Origin: Thermodesulfovibrionia bacterium
Lineage (GTDB): Bacteria > Nitrospirota > Thermodesulfovibrionia > UBA6902
DNA: 23,804 nucleotides
Assembly (NCBI GenBank): GCA_947258735.1
Contig: CAMYJJ010000012.1
Span: 1 to 23,804, forward strand
Reading direction: 5' to 3'
The notes beneath the pieces were generated by a model that was given only the letters and a program-made list of their open reading frames with translations, was not told the origin of the DNA and made no database searches. Of the stretch, positions 15,887 to 23,490 are shown one piece after another (within the stretch, counting starts at the first letter, position 1; each line of letters starts with the position of its first letter). Both the position numbers and the translations under genes were made by a program.

Positions 15887-16033
15887 CAGGCTGTTGAAAA
15901 ACTCCATTTATATATTTATCCTTTGTCGTCATTCCCGTGAAAACGGGAATCCAGTCTTTTCAGACTGTTACTGGATACCCGCTTTCGAGGGTATGACATA
16001 AGCATTGGTCAAGAAGAGTTTTTCAACAGCCTG
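15887..16033. repeat. Miniature element with perfect 18-bp terminal inverted repeats
   Basis: CAGGCTGTTGAAAAACTC (15887-15904) and its exact reverse complement (16016-16033) bound a 147-bp element. The inside has a second inverted pair (GTCATTCCCG...CGGGAATCCAG and CTGGATACCCGC...GGGTATGAC). There is no ORF. It lies in the 611-bp gap 15594-16204, otherwise AT-rich and with a low-complexity phrase at 15806-15842; nothing else is supported there. Confidence 0.85.
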
Positions 16034-16204
16034 TTTTATCGTGACGATGGCAGGTAGTCAGTATGCAGCTGTCAGGTCATCGTTGTTGACTGCTTGAAAT
16101 AATTCACAGGACAATGGGAATAATGTTGAAAATTTAAGCTGACTCAACTACTATTACTATGTTTATAAAAATAATAACCTGTTGTATGAATGGGAGGTTT
16201 CAAA

Positions 16205-16660
16205 ATGCAAGACCGGTTCCTGAAAATGAGTTTTTTAATCGTCTGCTTATCAACCCTGGGCTTTGTCCTTGGCTGCTCCGGCATGAGAACATCCCAGCAA
16301 ACTCCGGCAGAGAACTTTGATAAGGTATCTCTTCACCTTCATTTTGAGGAGGATAAAGCCGACATCGTTGAAAATGATAAGAAAACGCTGGATAGTGTTG
16401 TTGATCTCATAAAAAGCTATCCCGGTTCAGATATTCTGATCGAAGGGCATACGGACAATACAGGCACTAAAGGGAAGAATCATAATCTTTCGCACCAGAG
16501 AGCTGATGCTGTAAAGAACTATTTAATTTACAAGGGTGATATTGAACCATCAGCAATTAAAACTATAGGCTACGGCGGCTCAAGGCCGGTTGCATCAAAT
16601 GATACGGCAGAGGGCAGAGAACAGAACCGGCGTGTCGATATTTTGATAATGCCAAAGTAG
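16205..16660 (+). CDS. OmpA-family lipoprotein (Pal-like)
   Basis: 151 aa. A signal peptide with lipobox VLGC (FLIVCLSTLGFVLGC) gives an outer-membrane lipoprotein. The OmpA C-domain follows: VSLHLHFEEDKADI, ILIEGHTDNTGTKGKNHNLS, QRADAVKNYLI, IGYGGSRPVASNDTAEGREQ, NRRVDILI, with the peptidoglycan-binding Asp and Arg in place. It anchors the outer membrane to peptidoglycan. The start at 16205 is chosen because GGGAGG lies just before it; the earlier ATG at 16190 overlaps that site. Confidence 0.9.
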   Translation: MQDRFLKMSFLIVCLSTLGFVLGCSGMRTSQQTPAENFDKVSLHLHFEEDKADIVENDKKTLDSVVDLIKSYPGSDILIEGHTDNTGTKGKNHNLSHQRADAVKNYLIYKGDIEPSAIKTIGYGGSRPVASNDTAEGREQNRRVDILIMPK

Positions 16661-16715
16661 GAGAGTATGCATCGGGATCGGGACCGGGTCCTGGTTCCTG
16701 CAGAAAGCTTACCAA

Positions 16716-16790
16716 GGGCGATTAGCTCAGTGGGAGAGCGCTGCCTTCACACGGCAGAGGTCACTGGTTCGAAACCAGTATCGCCCACCA
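16716..16790 (+). tRNA. tRNA-Val (anticodon CAC)
   Basis: 75 nt with encoded CCA. Acceptor stem GGGCGAT/ATCGCCC, D arm TAGCTCAGTGGGAGAGC, anticodon stem CTGCC/GGCAG around TTCACAC with anticodon CAC at 16748-16750, and T arm CTGGTTCGAAACCAG. Its first 18 bases recur, with one change, at 20216. Confidence 0.95.
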
Positions 16791-16863
16791 TATTTTAACC
16801 ATAAAAGAATATGGGTTTAGGCTCAGAGGTCAGGGGAAAGAAACCAAAGTTATCGGGGTTCAA

Positions 16864-17157
16864 TTATTTTTTAATCGTTTCTTTGTATGTTCCGGCTTTT
16901 TTTAGAACGTTTTCCATCTCCCCAATGGTTATCTCCGAAGGATCGTAATACACAGTATTGATTTCCCTCATGCCCTGCCAGCCTCTTGTTACTCTGCTGA
17001 TGCCGTTGCGCCCTTCCAGGGCCGCCTTGCCCACATCGTATCAGCCCACACCAAAAATGACCTGAGCATCATCTGCAAACACGCCCTGTCCTGTCATCAT
17101 AGTGAAGAGAACAATCAGGACGGTGCAAAGAGTACGCTTATTAAATGGAATGTTCAT
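16864..17157 (-). CDS. Secreted MsrA/HMA-like selenoprotein (UGA at codon 39)
   Basis: 97 aa with Sec39 at TGA 17041-17043; because of this codon, ordinary ORF calling reports no gene here. The frame starts at an ATG with AGGAGG 5-10 bp upstream. A signal peptide MNIPFNKRTLCTVLIVLFTM continues to about residue 28 (GVFA/DD). The mature part reads AQVIFGVG-U-YDVGKAALEG, NGISRVTRGWQGMREINTV and YYDPSEITIGEMENVLKKAG. This follows heavy-metal-associated domains (G-x-x-C, AL-x-G-x-x-G-[IV], YDP, L-x-x-AG) and the MsrA start (GxGCFW); TGA sits at the Cys. A GGGC-AAGGCG-GCCC hairpin follows. Likely a periplasmic redox or metal-binding protein; the exact role is unknown. Confidence 0.85.
17019..17032 (-). 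promoter_or_regulatory. Candidate SECIS hairpin of the MsrA/HMA-like selenoprotein
   Basis: Coding-strand GGGC-AAGGCG-GCCC forms a 4-bp GC stem with a 6-nt loop, 9-22 nt after the UGA; the loop GG is at +15/+16. Short but stable, and positioned like known bacterial SECIS loops, slightly closer than in fdhF. Confidence 0.62.
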
Positions 17158-17466
17158 GGTGACCTCCTTTATTAATCCGTTACTCTTTATGTATAGCAGA
17201 GAAATTTCACAAATGTATCACAGACACATACCATTCTGACAAATGACGTCCGGTTCATCTCTTCAATCCTTCAAAATAACAGCTGATCACATCCTTGCAT
17301 ACTGCCTCTGAGGCAACTTTTTCAAGCTAAATCAAGAACGGAAAATGTGCGCAAACACCTGTATCTAAATGAAGTTTAAAAATAACGTTTGTCATTAGCC
17401 CTGTCTGATTGTTATTATAAGGGTTATTGCAATCATTATTCTCCGCAGTAACTTTATAATCACTTT
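17158..17466. promoter_or_regulatory. Divergent intergenic region; -10 box for a possibly leaderless gene
   Basis: This 309-bp gap separates the minus-strand selenoprotein from the plus-strand PHP gene and should hold both promoters. TATAAT at 17455-17460 ends 6 bp before the PHP ATG, so transcription would begin at about the start codon; no Shine-Dalgarno sequence is present. No good -35 box is seen at standard spacing. Confidence 0.4.
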
Positions 17467-18381
17467 ATGAATAGACGGTCTTTCTTAAAAAAACTGACAG
17501 GATATACGCTGGGGATCACAGCGGGCGGACTGGTGTTGCCGAACGGGATAAAGGCTGAACTGGTAAAGCCTTTATCCGAACTAATTTCCGAAACATATCT
17601 GGATAACGAAATTCGAAACAGGATAGCTGCCTTAAAGAAAGACAATCAGGGTCTGCAGTTTGGCGATCTTCACTGCCATTCAACCTATTCTGACGGGGCG
17701 TATTCCGTCAAGGATCTTTTGTTCCGCTCTGCATCGCTCGGACTTGATTTTCTGGTGATTACAGAGCACCTCACGCCCGGCGATTACAGGCTGGAAAGCT
17801 GCCTAGATTCAATTAAAGCACAGCGGGAAATTATTCACAGGTGGAATCATGGGGAGTTGGAGCCTCCGGCTGTCTATCCTGCTTTTGAAATTAGCACAAA
17901 AGAGGGACATCTCATTGCTGTGTTCCCTGAAGAGTATTTTAAGCCGGCACGGCTGAGAGAAGTAAAACAGTATTTTTCGAGGTTTGATTCCCATTCTATC
18001 CCCGTGGATTTGACGGCAGGGTTAATCAGGAACATGGGCGCTGTCTCAATAGTGTCGCATCCTGACATACAGCGTTCTTATCCTTTTGGTATACCTGTTG
18101 GCTTTGTAAAAGAACACCTTGCCGGTCTTGTTGACGGAATAGAGGACATAAGTGCAGGCCACGGGTATCAAAATGATTTCTCTACTGATACGGGACTTGC
18201 CACAATAGGTTCAAGCGATGATCATTTGAACATCATTCTCGGTACAGTGGTTACGTCTTTTGATGGTGCCAAACATGATAATATCATTGAAGCTGTTCGC
18301 AGGTGTGACACCCGTGCTGTCCGTTTAACAGACTCTCTTGATTTTTTATTTGCCCCTGCCAAACTGTTTTTTAACATATAG
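17467..18381 (+). CDS. Tat-exported PHP-domain hydrolase
   Basis: 304 aa. MNRRSFLKKLTG is a twin-arginine signal (RRSFLK), followed by a hydrophobic stretch to about residue 30. The PHP metal motifs are GDLHCHSTYSDG (66-77), VITEHL (E100, H101), EISTKEGH, VSHPD and GSSDDH. PHP enzymes bind two or three metal ions and hydrolyse phosphoesters; the Tat signal suggests folding with metal before export to the periplasm. The substrate is not evident. The copper-type protein gene follows after 105 bp on the same strand. The start lacks a ribosome binding site. Confidence 0.86.
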   Translation: MNRRSFLKKLTGYTLGITAGGLVLPNGIKAELVKPLSELISETYLDNEIRNRIAALKKDNQGLQFGDLHCHSTYSDGAYSVKDLLFRSASLGLDFLVITEHLTPGDYRLESCLDSIKAQREIIHRWNHGELEPPAVYPAFEISTKEGHLIAVFPEEYFKPARLREVKQYFSRFDSHSIPVDLTAGLIRNMGAVSIVSHPDIQRSYPFGIPVGFVKEHLAGLVDGIEDISAGHGYQNDFSTDTGLATIGSSDDHLNIILGTVVTSFDGAKHDNIIEAVRRCDTRAVRLTDSLDFLFAPAKLFFNI

Positions 18382-18486
18382 GTCTCTTCAGGCATATCCC
18401 TGTTTGTAATTCTCATACCGGGTAAGCACCGAAAGCGCAGATAACCGGCTATTGCAGTTCACCCATGTTCCTGTTAACATTAAATC

Positions 18487-19251
18487 ATGACTGAACGTCA
18501 GACTTCTACCTTACATAAACAGGGACGAGTATTGTGCCTTTTAATCATTTTCATGCTTGCTCTTGTTCCGGATATTGGGGCTGCAAAGAAAAAATTGAAA
18601 GCAGAGTATAAAGCAATGAAGGTAGTGAACGGGGGGAGCATATCTGGAAAAGCTCTGTTTGCCGGACCGGTCATTCCAAAGGATGAAATGGTCAAGCTGA
18701 CTTCAGAGAGAGAGCTTTGCGGAGATACGCTGCCTGCCGGAAAATATATCATTAATGAAAGCAGAGAAATCAAAAACGTCATTGTTTTTATCGCAAACAT
18801 CAGATCGGGCAAGGAGATTCCGCGGGACCCGGTCACAATAGATAATGTAAAGTGTGCATTTGTGCCTCACGCGAATATCTCCTTCCTCGGCAATACCGTG
18901 ATTAACCGCAACAGTGACCCGGTGCTCCATGGCGTTCACCCGTATATAGGACGCAGGACAGCCTATAACATCGGCCTCCCTGACATGGACCGTGTGGTTA
19001 ACAGGAAGCTTGTGCGGACAGGGCTCATGGATTACCGGTGCAGTCCCCACCCCTGGATGCGGGCCTACATCTATGTATTTACCCACCCCTATGCAGCAAT
19101 TACCGGTGAAAGCGGTGACTTCTCCATCACCGAGATACCTGCCGGTTCATATGAGATCAAAGCCTGGCATGAGGCCTTTGGTGAGATCAGCCTCGGCAGG
19201 GTTGCCGTTACCGCAGGGGAATCGAAGAAGATTACTGTTAAGTTTAAATAG
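18487..19251 (+). CDS. Periplasmic cupredoxin-like protein with carboxypeptidase-regulatory-like tail
   Basis: 254 aa. A signal peptide spans about 12-33 (VLCLLIIFMLALVPDIGAA). A central domain carries a type-1 copper pattern: His148 in VLHGVH, then Cys185, His188 and Met191 in YRCSPHPWM, followed by AYIYVFTHPYAAIT. The C-terminal Ig-like domain (GDFSITEIPAGSYEIKAWHE) is of the carboxypeptidase-regulatory/transthyretin type. Such proteins are found with periplasmic electron-transfer systems and are often annotated as methylamine-utilisation or plastocyanin-like proteins. Probably a copper electron carrier or binder. No ribosome binding site is obvious; likely co-transcribed with the PHP gene. 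Confidence 0.82.
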   Translation: MTERQTSTLHKQGRVLCLLIIFMLALVPDIGAAKKKLKAEYKAMKVVNGGSISGKALFAGPVIPKDEMVKLTSERELCGDTLPAGKYIINESREIKNVIVFIANIRSGKEIPRDPVTIDNVKCAFVPHANISFLGNTVINRNSDPVLHGVHPYIGRRTAYNIGLPDMDRVVNRKLVRTGLMDYRCSPHPWMRAYIYVFTHPYAAITGESGDFSITEIPAGSYEIKAWHEAFGEISLGRVAVTAGESKKITVKFK

Positions 19252-19326
19252 CGGTTTCATTTTACTGGGGGCACGTTTTGTGCTGTGCGTTCACTATCTG
19301 GCTTACCTGATGGTGTCAGGTTTAAA

Positions 19327-19476
19327 CAGGCACTTGCCCAAATCGATAAACTTCATAATGTCATTCTGAACCTGCCTGCCGGTAGGCAAGCTTGTTTCAT
19401 AATCTATGGATATTGAGAGGCTATGAGACCCTGAAACAAGTTCAGGGTGACAATACATGGTTTGAGCAACAGCCTG
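19327..19476. repeat. CAGGCTGTT-type miniature element, copy B
   Basis: It shares with copy A (14479-14608) nearly all of its length, including CTTCATAATGTCATTCTGAA and CAATACATGGTTTGAGCAAC followed by AGCCTG. The left end is degenerate (CAGGCACTTG). It carries an extra insert of about 19 bp (CTGCCTGCCGGTAGGCAAG), itself palindromic, in its left inner arm. No clean target duplication. It lies in the gap after the cupredoxin gene. Confidence 0.75.
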
Positions 19477-19528
19477 AATACAGCTCACATAATTTCAAAA
19501 TTCAGGATCCCATACCAGGATTTTAACA

Positions 19529-20053
19529 TCACCACTTCTCCCAGTGAATGTTCTCCTCTTTAAATTTATCTATCGGTTTTGCACCCCTGTCCGCAGGTAT
19601 GCCTATCGGTATGACATTCAGCGGAATGATATTATCAGGAATGTTCAGTATGGTTTTCACCTCTGCAATCCTGTCATTGCCCGGATGCACAGCTGTCCAT
19701 ACCGCACCGTAGCCCATGGCATGGGCCGCAAGAAGAATGTTGCCTGATGCGAGGGAACAGTCCATGACCCAGAAGTCTTTTGCATAGGTATCGTCCTTGC
19801 CGGGAATGCCGCAGACAACGATCGCGGCTCCGGCTTTATCGAGCATTTTTGCATAAGGAAGTGACCTGCAGAGTGTATCAAGGGTGTCCCTGTCCGTGAC
19901 TGCCAGAAAGGCCCAGGGCTGTATATTCATGGCAGAAGGAGCTGCCATGCCGGCCCTCATCATCGTGGCCAGGTCTTCCTTTTTTACCTCTTCCCCTGTG
20001 AATGTGCGCACACTCCTGCGCGTGAAGATTGTCTCTAAAAAATCCCTGTTCAT
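19529..20053 (-). CDS. Nitroreductase-family FMN oxidoreductase
   Basis: 174 aa. RRSVRTFTGEEV is the FMN phosphate-binding start; MAAPSAMNIQPWAFLAVTD, AAIVVCG and AMGYGAVWTAVHP complete the fold, and ENIHWEKW is a normal ending for this short group. It reduces nitro compounds, quinones or flavins using NAD(P)H; the physiological substrate is unknown. AGGAG lies before the ATG. The stop is TGA followed by TGT TAA, which I read as a true stop. Confidence 0.9.
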   Translation of the reverse strand: MNRDFLETIFTRRSVRTFTGEEVKKEDLATMMRAGMAAPSAMNIQPWAFLAVTDRDTLDTLCRSLPYAKMLDKAGAAIVVCGIPGKDDTYAKDFWVMDCSLASGNILLAAHAMGYGAVWTAVHPGNDRIAEVKTILNIPDNIIPLNVIPIGIPADRGAKPIDKFKEENIHWEKW

Positions 20054-20215
20054 AAAGGTCTCCTTTGGCGTTTGGATATGGTGTAATTACCATTATACAG
20101 CACTTATCTACATAGGAGTCTGCCCATGACATTGTCCGATAATTTCGAGAAATCAGATCCTGATTTATACGGAATGGCTACGATCACTTTAAAATGATAT
20201 TTATATAAGCAGGGA

Positions 20216-20234
20216 GGGCGATCAGCTCAGTGGT
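20216..20234 (+). pseudogene. 5' fragment of a tRNA gene
   Basis: GGGCGATCAGCTCAGTGG matches the first 18 bases of tRNA-Val at 16716 (GGGCGATTAGCTCAGTGG) with one change, covering the 5' acceptor strand and the start of the D arm. Beyond this no tRNA structure remains; the 3' end of the lipoprotein gene follows within 7 bp. It is a tRNA relic, maybe a recombination scar. Confidence 0.6.
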
Positions 20235-20240
20235 AATATA

Positions 20241-21026
20241 TCAGAGGTATTTCACTATTAAGAGCGGTGCGGTCAGGGCGATATTGGGATCGTCCTCGAT
20301 GCCGACAAGTCCGGTGTCTTCTGAATCAAAATCGAGCAGAAAACGCAGCTGAAGGTCTGACGACCCGCGCCTCTGAACCTCCAGCATCAGCGGGGTAACA
20401 TCAATAACTACAATAAAGCCCTGGTCCCCGGAAAAGAAATCAAAACTCAGGGATGCATCAGTGTCATTTGAAAATCTCAATGGAAGAGAGTTATAGTTAT
20501 CCTCTGTCAACCCGTCAAGGGAATACTCGACAAGGTCCAGCAATGTAGGGATTGTATCATAAAAGCTTACTTCGTTGACAAAGACCTCAAGCTCCGCACT
20601 GAGGATCTCTGCATCGACAGGAATCACATCATCTCCATTAATCCCGTCAAGCGGAAAGGTAAGAAATGCCCGGTATTCCGGCAGTGTAAGGTCGTCATCA
20701 TCATCGATACCGAACAGGAGTTTATCCGGACCATTTGTGATGTAATAGTCACCCATGATGTCCAAGGCAATATGGCCGTCCACCGCCTGGTCGCTTAGGA
20801 TCTCGGCAATGAAAGTACATGCATCACCTATTCCATCCCCGTCGGAATCAGATTGATCAGAATTTGGAACATCTGGACAGTTATCATTTATGTTAGCATA
20901 CCCATCTCGATCACTATCAATGAACTTGGAGTCCACGTCGCCACACCCCGTAAGGGTCAGTGCAAGGACAACGATAATTCCCAGATAAAGCAGTCTCTTC
21001 ATAGTTTCCATTCTAAAGTTTTTCAT
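20241..21026 (-). CDS. Lipoprotein with thrombospondin type 3 calcium repeats
   Basis: 261 aa. The signal ends in lipobox LTGC ([13 protein letters not shown]). Right after it are TSP3 repeats ([20 protein letters not shown] then [14 protein letters not shown]), which bind calcium. A beta-rich domain with [27 protein letters not shown] and [14 protein letters not shown] resembles the DNRLRE/CBM-like domains that follow such repeats in secreted proteins. Likely a surface-exposed outer-membrane lipoprotein; partner unknown. GAGGG precedes the first ATG; a start at the third Met (MKRLLYLG) is also possible. Confidence 0.8.
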   Translation of the reverse strand: MKNFRMETMKRLLYLGIIVVLALTLTGCGDVDSKFIDSDRDGYANINDNCPDVPNSDQSDSDGDGIGDACTFIAEILSDQAVDGHIALDIMGDYYITNGPDKLLFGIDDDDDLTLPEYRAFLTFPLDGINGDDVIPVDAEILSAELEVFVNEVSFYDTIPTLLDLVEYSLDGLTEDNYNSLPLRFSNDTDASLSFDFFSGDQGFIVVIDVTPLMLEVQRRGSSDLQLRFLLDFDSEDTGLVGIEDDPNIALTAPLLIVKYL

Positions 21027-21210
21027 TGGCGAGCCCTCAGAAATCCATTCTCCCTTTTATGATGTTATGAATGATCCATTATTAAATATTATCAATAAGA
21101 TATGAACAAACTTTGAAGAACAGAGTTTCTTTATATATTAATAGTATACCATTATCAGGGGCATGAAATTAAAAAATAAGGGACGCACCCCAATTGCATC
21201 ATTCTCAAAT

Positions 21211-21229
21211 ATCGAAGTTTAACTTCGAT
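21211..21229. repeat. 19-nt perfect hairpin, ATCGAAGTT type
   Basis: Arms ATCGAAGTT and AACTTCGAT flank one central T. Compared with 5763-5781 (ATCGAGGTC/GACCTCGAT), both differing positions are matched by complementary changes in the other arm, so the hairpin has been kept. Confidence 0.6.
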
Positions 21230-21237
21230 TGCCACGT

Positions 21238-21350
21238 TCGTCATACCCGCCCCCGATTACGAAATGTGAGATCAGATTCCAGCGGATATCCAAAAAGGTA
21301 CAGTGCAATGTGGTTTCTGGATTCCCGATTAACAGAACTCGGGAATGACA
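21238..21350. repeat. Imperfect inverted-repeat element
   Basis: CGTCATACCCGC at the left and GAACTCGGGAATGACAG at the right, with inner GATTCCAG...CTGGATTCCCGA, resemble the inner arms of the element at 15887-16033 (GTCATTCCCGTG...CGGGAATCCAG). This and the hairpin at 21211 account for most of the 21027-21384 gap; no gene is seen. Confidence 0.5.
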
Positions 21351-21384
21351 GCTGTTGATACCCTGCAGTTTACTGCCGGGCAGT

Positions 21385-22026
21385 TCAATTCACTCCCACT
21401 AATTTTTTTACAGGGGGCTTTATATCCTGAACCTTTTTTTCCGGTGTTTTTATTTCTTTTGTTTTTATTTCGTTGCTGGCCTCTTCCTGCATGCGGCAAA
21501 GATGCATTTCAACTTTGGCGCCTCTTGAGATAGAGATATAATCCCTGTAATATAATTCACCCTTCACATGGGCATTCGCACCGATTTCGATCTCTTTTGC
21601 TTCCAGCCGGCCTGAAAATTCACAGTTCACAAATATCTTGCCCTTTGCTTTTACCTCTCCCCCTTTGAATTTACCGGAGATGGATACATTGCCGCCGGTT
21701 GTAATGTTTCCGCCTTTTAACTCTCCCCTGATGTCAACATCGCCCCTTCCGGACTCAATATTACCCTTGCATACCCCCTTGACGACAACACTGGAATTGT
21801 CCTTCGCAGTTATATTCCCCGCCATATCCCCGCTCACGACCAGGTCACAGGTTACGGTTATATCTCCTGTTACCTTGCTGCCCTTGAGGATATGATTTAT
21901 CCTGCTCTCTCCGGTTGATTTGCTGGACGTCTTACTTTCCGCAGTGTTACCGGTTTCCTTCGCGTGCTCTTTTTCACTACTATTGTCATGAACACTACTT
22001 TTTTCTGATCCCCAATTTTTAAGCAT
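21385..22026 (-). CDS. Bactofilin-family cytoskeletal protein
   Basis: 213 aa. A polar N-terminal tail of about 45 residues is followed by a regular beta-helix core: INHILKGSKVTGDITVTCDL, VSGDMAGNITAKDNSSVVVK, GVCKGNI, VDIRGELKGGNI, VSISGKFKGGEVKAKGKIFV, GRLEAKEIEIGANAHVKGEL. This is the bactofilin (polymer-forming cytoskeletal) fold that self-assembles into filaments. The C-terminal tail is charged and repetitive (KTKEIKTPEKKVQDIKPPVK), longer than usual. AGGAGGTG lies before the ATG. It is a lone gene, divergent from the DHH gene. Confidence 0.88.
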   Translation of the reverse strand: MLKNWGSEKSSVHDNSSEKEHAKETGNTAESKTSSKSTGESRINHILKGSKVTGDITVTCDLVVSGDMAGNITAKDNSSVVVKGVCKGNIESGRGDVDIRGELKGGNITTGGNVSISGKFKGGEVKAKGKIFVNCEFSGRLEAKEIEIGANAHVKGELYYRDYISISRGAKVEMHLCRMQEEASNEIKTKEIKTPEKKVQDIKPPVKKLVGVN

Positions 22027-22225
22027 GCTGCACCTCCTGAGTTTTGATGATTATCATTAATACTATCGGAACATCCTGCTTTAATATTAAGCAGATATTT
22101 GCAATGTACCGGCAGACATATTAATTATTTAAGTTATCGCCCATAATTACCGATTACTTAATAAGGAGTTAGATGATTATATTAATTGTGTTCAGAACTA
22201 TATATAAACAAGTAAGGAGACAATC

Positions 22226-23167
22226 ATGAGACTTTTAACACGTTCAGACTTTGATGGATTAGGGTGCGCAGCATTGTTGAAAGATATGGACATTATCAGT
22301 GAAATAAAGTTTGTCCATCCCAAGGACATTCAGGATGGAAAGATAGCGGTAAGTGAAAATGACATCCTCGCAAATGTCCCGTATGTACAGGGCTGCGGTC
22401 TCTGGTTTGATCATCATTCCAGTGAAAATGAAAGATTGTCCCTTGATGCATTCACGGGGGCCTGCGATCCTTCTGCACCGAGTGCCGCACGGGTCATCTA
22501 TGACTATTACGGCGGCGACAGTAAATTTACCAACCCGCATACCCGGGAGCTCATTGCAGCAGTGGATAAGGCAGATACAGGTGATTTTACTGTTGACGAA
22601 ATACTGAAGCCCGAAGGGTGGCCGCTCCTTTCCTTTATTATGGATGCACGGACAGGCCTGGGAAGATACAAGGATTACCGGATCAGTAATTATCAGCTGA
22701 TGATGGATATGATCGATTACTGCAGGCATAAAAGTGTTGATGAAATCCTGGAAATAGATGACGTGAAAGAGAGAAAGAAAAGGTACTTTGAGCAGGACAG
22801 ACTGTTCAGAGAGATGGTGAAATCAAGGGCAACAACGCGGGGAAATGTCCTGGTGCTGGATTTAAGGGACCAGGAGGAGATCTATACGGGAAACCGGTTT
22901 ATTCTCTACTGTCTCTATCCCGAGCAAAATATTTCCATTCAGGTCATGTGGGGCTTCCAGCGCCAGAATATTGTGATGACCTGTGGATACAGCATCATCA
23001 ATAAATCATCAAACATTAATGTAGGGTCCCTGATGCTGAAGTACGGGGGGGGCGGCCACAAAAAGGTCGGCACCTGTCAGGTCCCTGTTGATGAGGCTGA
23101 CAAGACTCTGGAAGAGCTTGTAGAGCAGATGCAGGAAATCTCATATGCCGGGAATACCGTTGTATGA
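22226..23167 (+). CDS. DHH-family phosphoesterase
   Basis: 313 aa. RSDFDGLGCAALL has the first Asp pair of the DHH family, LWFDHHSSEN is the DHH signature itself, and VDKADTGDF gives a later metal ligand. The C-terminal substrate-binding part ends with MLKYGGGGHKKVGTCQVP, the DHHA1 GGGH motif. Family members include exopolyphosphatases and oligoribonuclease or cyclic-dinucleotide phosphodiesterases; this one could act on small nucleotides or polyphosphate, but the sequence alone does not decide. AAGGAG lies 8 bp before the ATG. Confidence 0.88.
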   Translation: MRLLTRSDFDGLGCAALLKDMDIISEIKFVHPKDIQDGKIAVSENDILANVPYVQGCGLWFDHHSSENERLSLDAFTGACDPSAPSAARVIYDYYGGDSKFTNPHTRELIAAVDKADTGDFTVDEILKPEGWPLLSFIMDARTGLGRYKDYRISNYQLMMDMIDYCRHKSVDEILEIDDVKERKKRYFEQDRLFREMVKSRATTRGNVLVLDLRDQEEIYTGNRFILYCLYPEQNISIQVMWGFQRQNIVMTCGYSIINKSSNINVGSLMLKYGGGGHKKVGTCQVPVDEADKTLEELVEQMQEISYAGNTVV

Positions 23168-23490
23168 TTCTTAGTTTCTGAGGTATGTTGCCCAAATCAT
23201 GAACGGGCTTTAACACAGATATATACTCATTCAAAATATATTACTGCAAGAACCCCTGCATTGATGGGCGTTCAGCTTTCAGCAATCAGACCCTGACCAT
23301 CCGTTTTCAATATCAGTAAAACACATTACTTCCATTTTCTCATTTACATGGCCTACCTCACATTTAACAATTCTGAAATGATTTTACCAGATTATAGTGA
23401 TATACTGTATGTAAGATGCCCAGTTACATAATCAGTTCCTGACAAAACAAGAAGGACCCTGTTATTAATTTCTAACTAGGAGGATGTATC
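23168..23490. other. Intergenic region, nothing recognised
   Basis: The 323-bp gap between the DHH gene and the glycine-zipper lipoprotein gene has stop codons in the frames I examined, no tRNA and no strong hairpin. It must hold the promoter of the following gene, but no consensus pair is obvious. Confidence 0.5.

Noticed and set aside
19523..19531. Nitroreductase ends W-TGA-TGT-TAA, which could read as W-Sec-Cys, with a possible AUCC/GGAU hairpin after it.
   Set aside because: HWEKW is the normal C-terminus of this family as I know it, the loop GG lies too close (+13/+14), and no conserved Cys is expected there.
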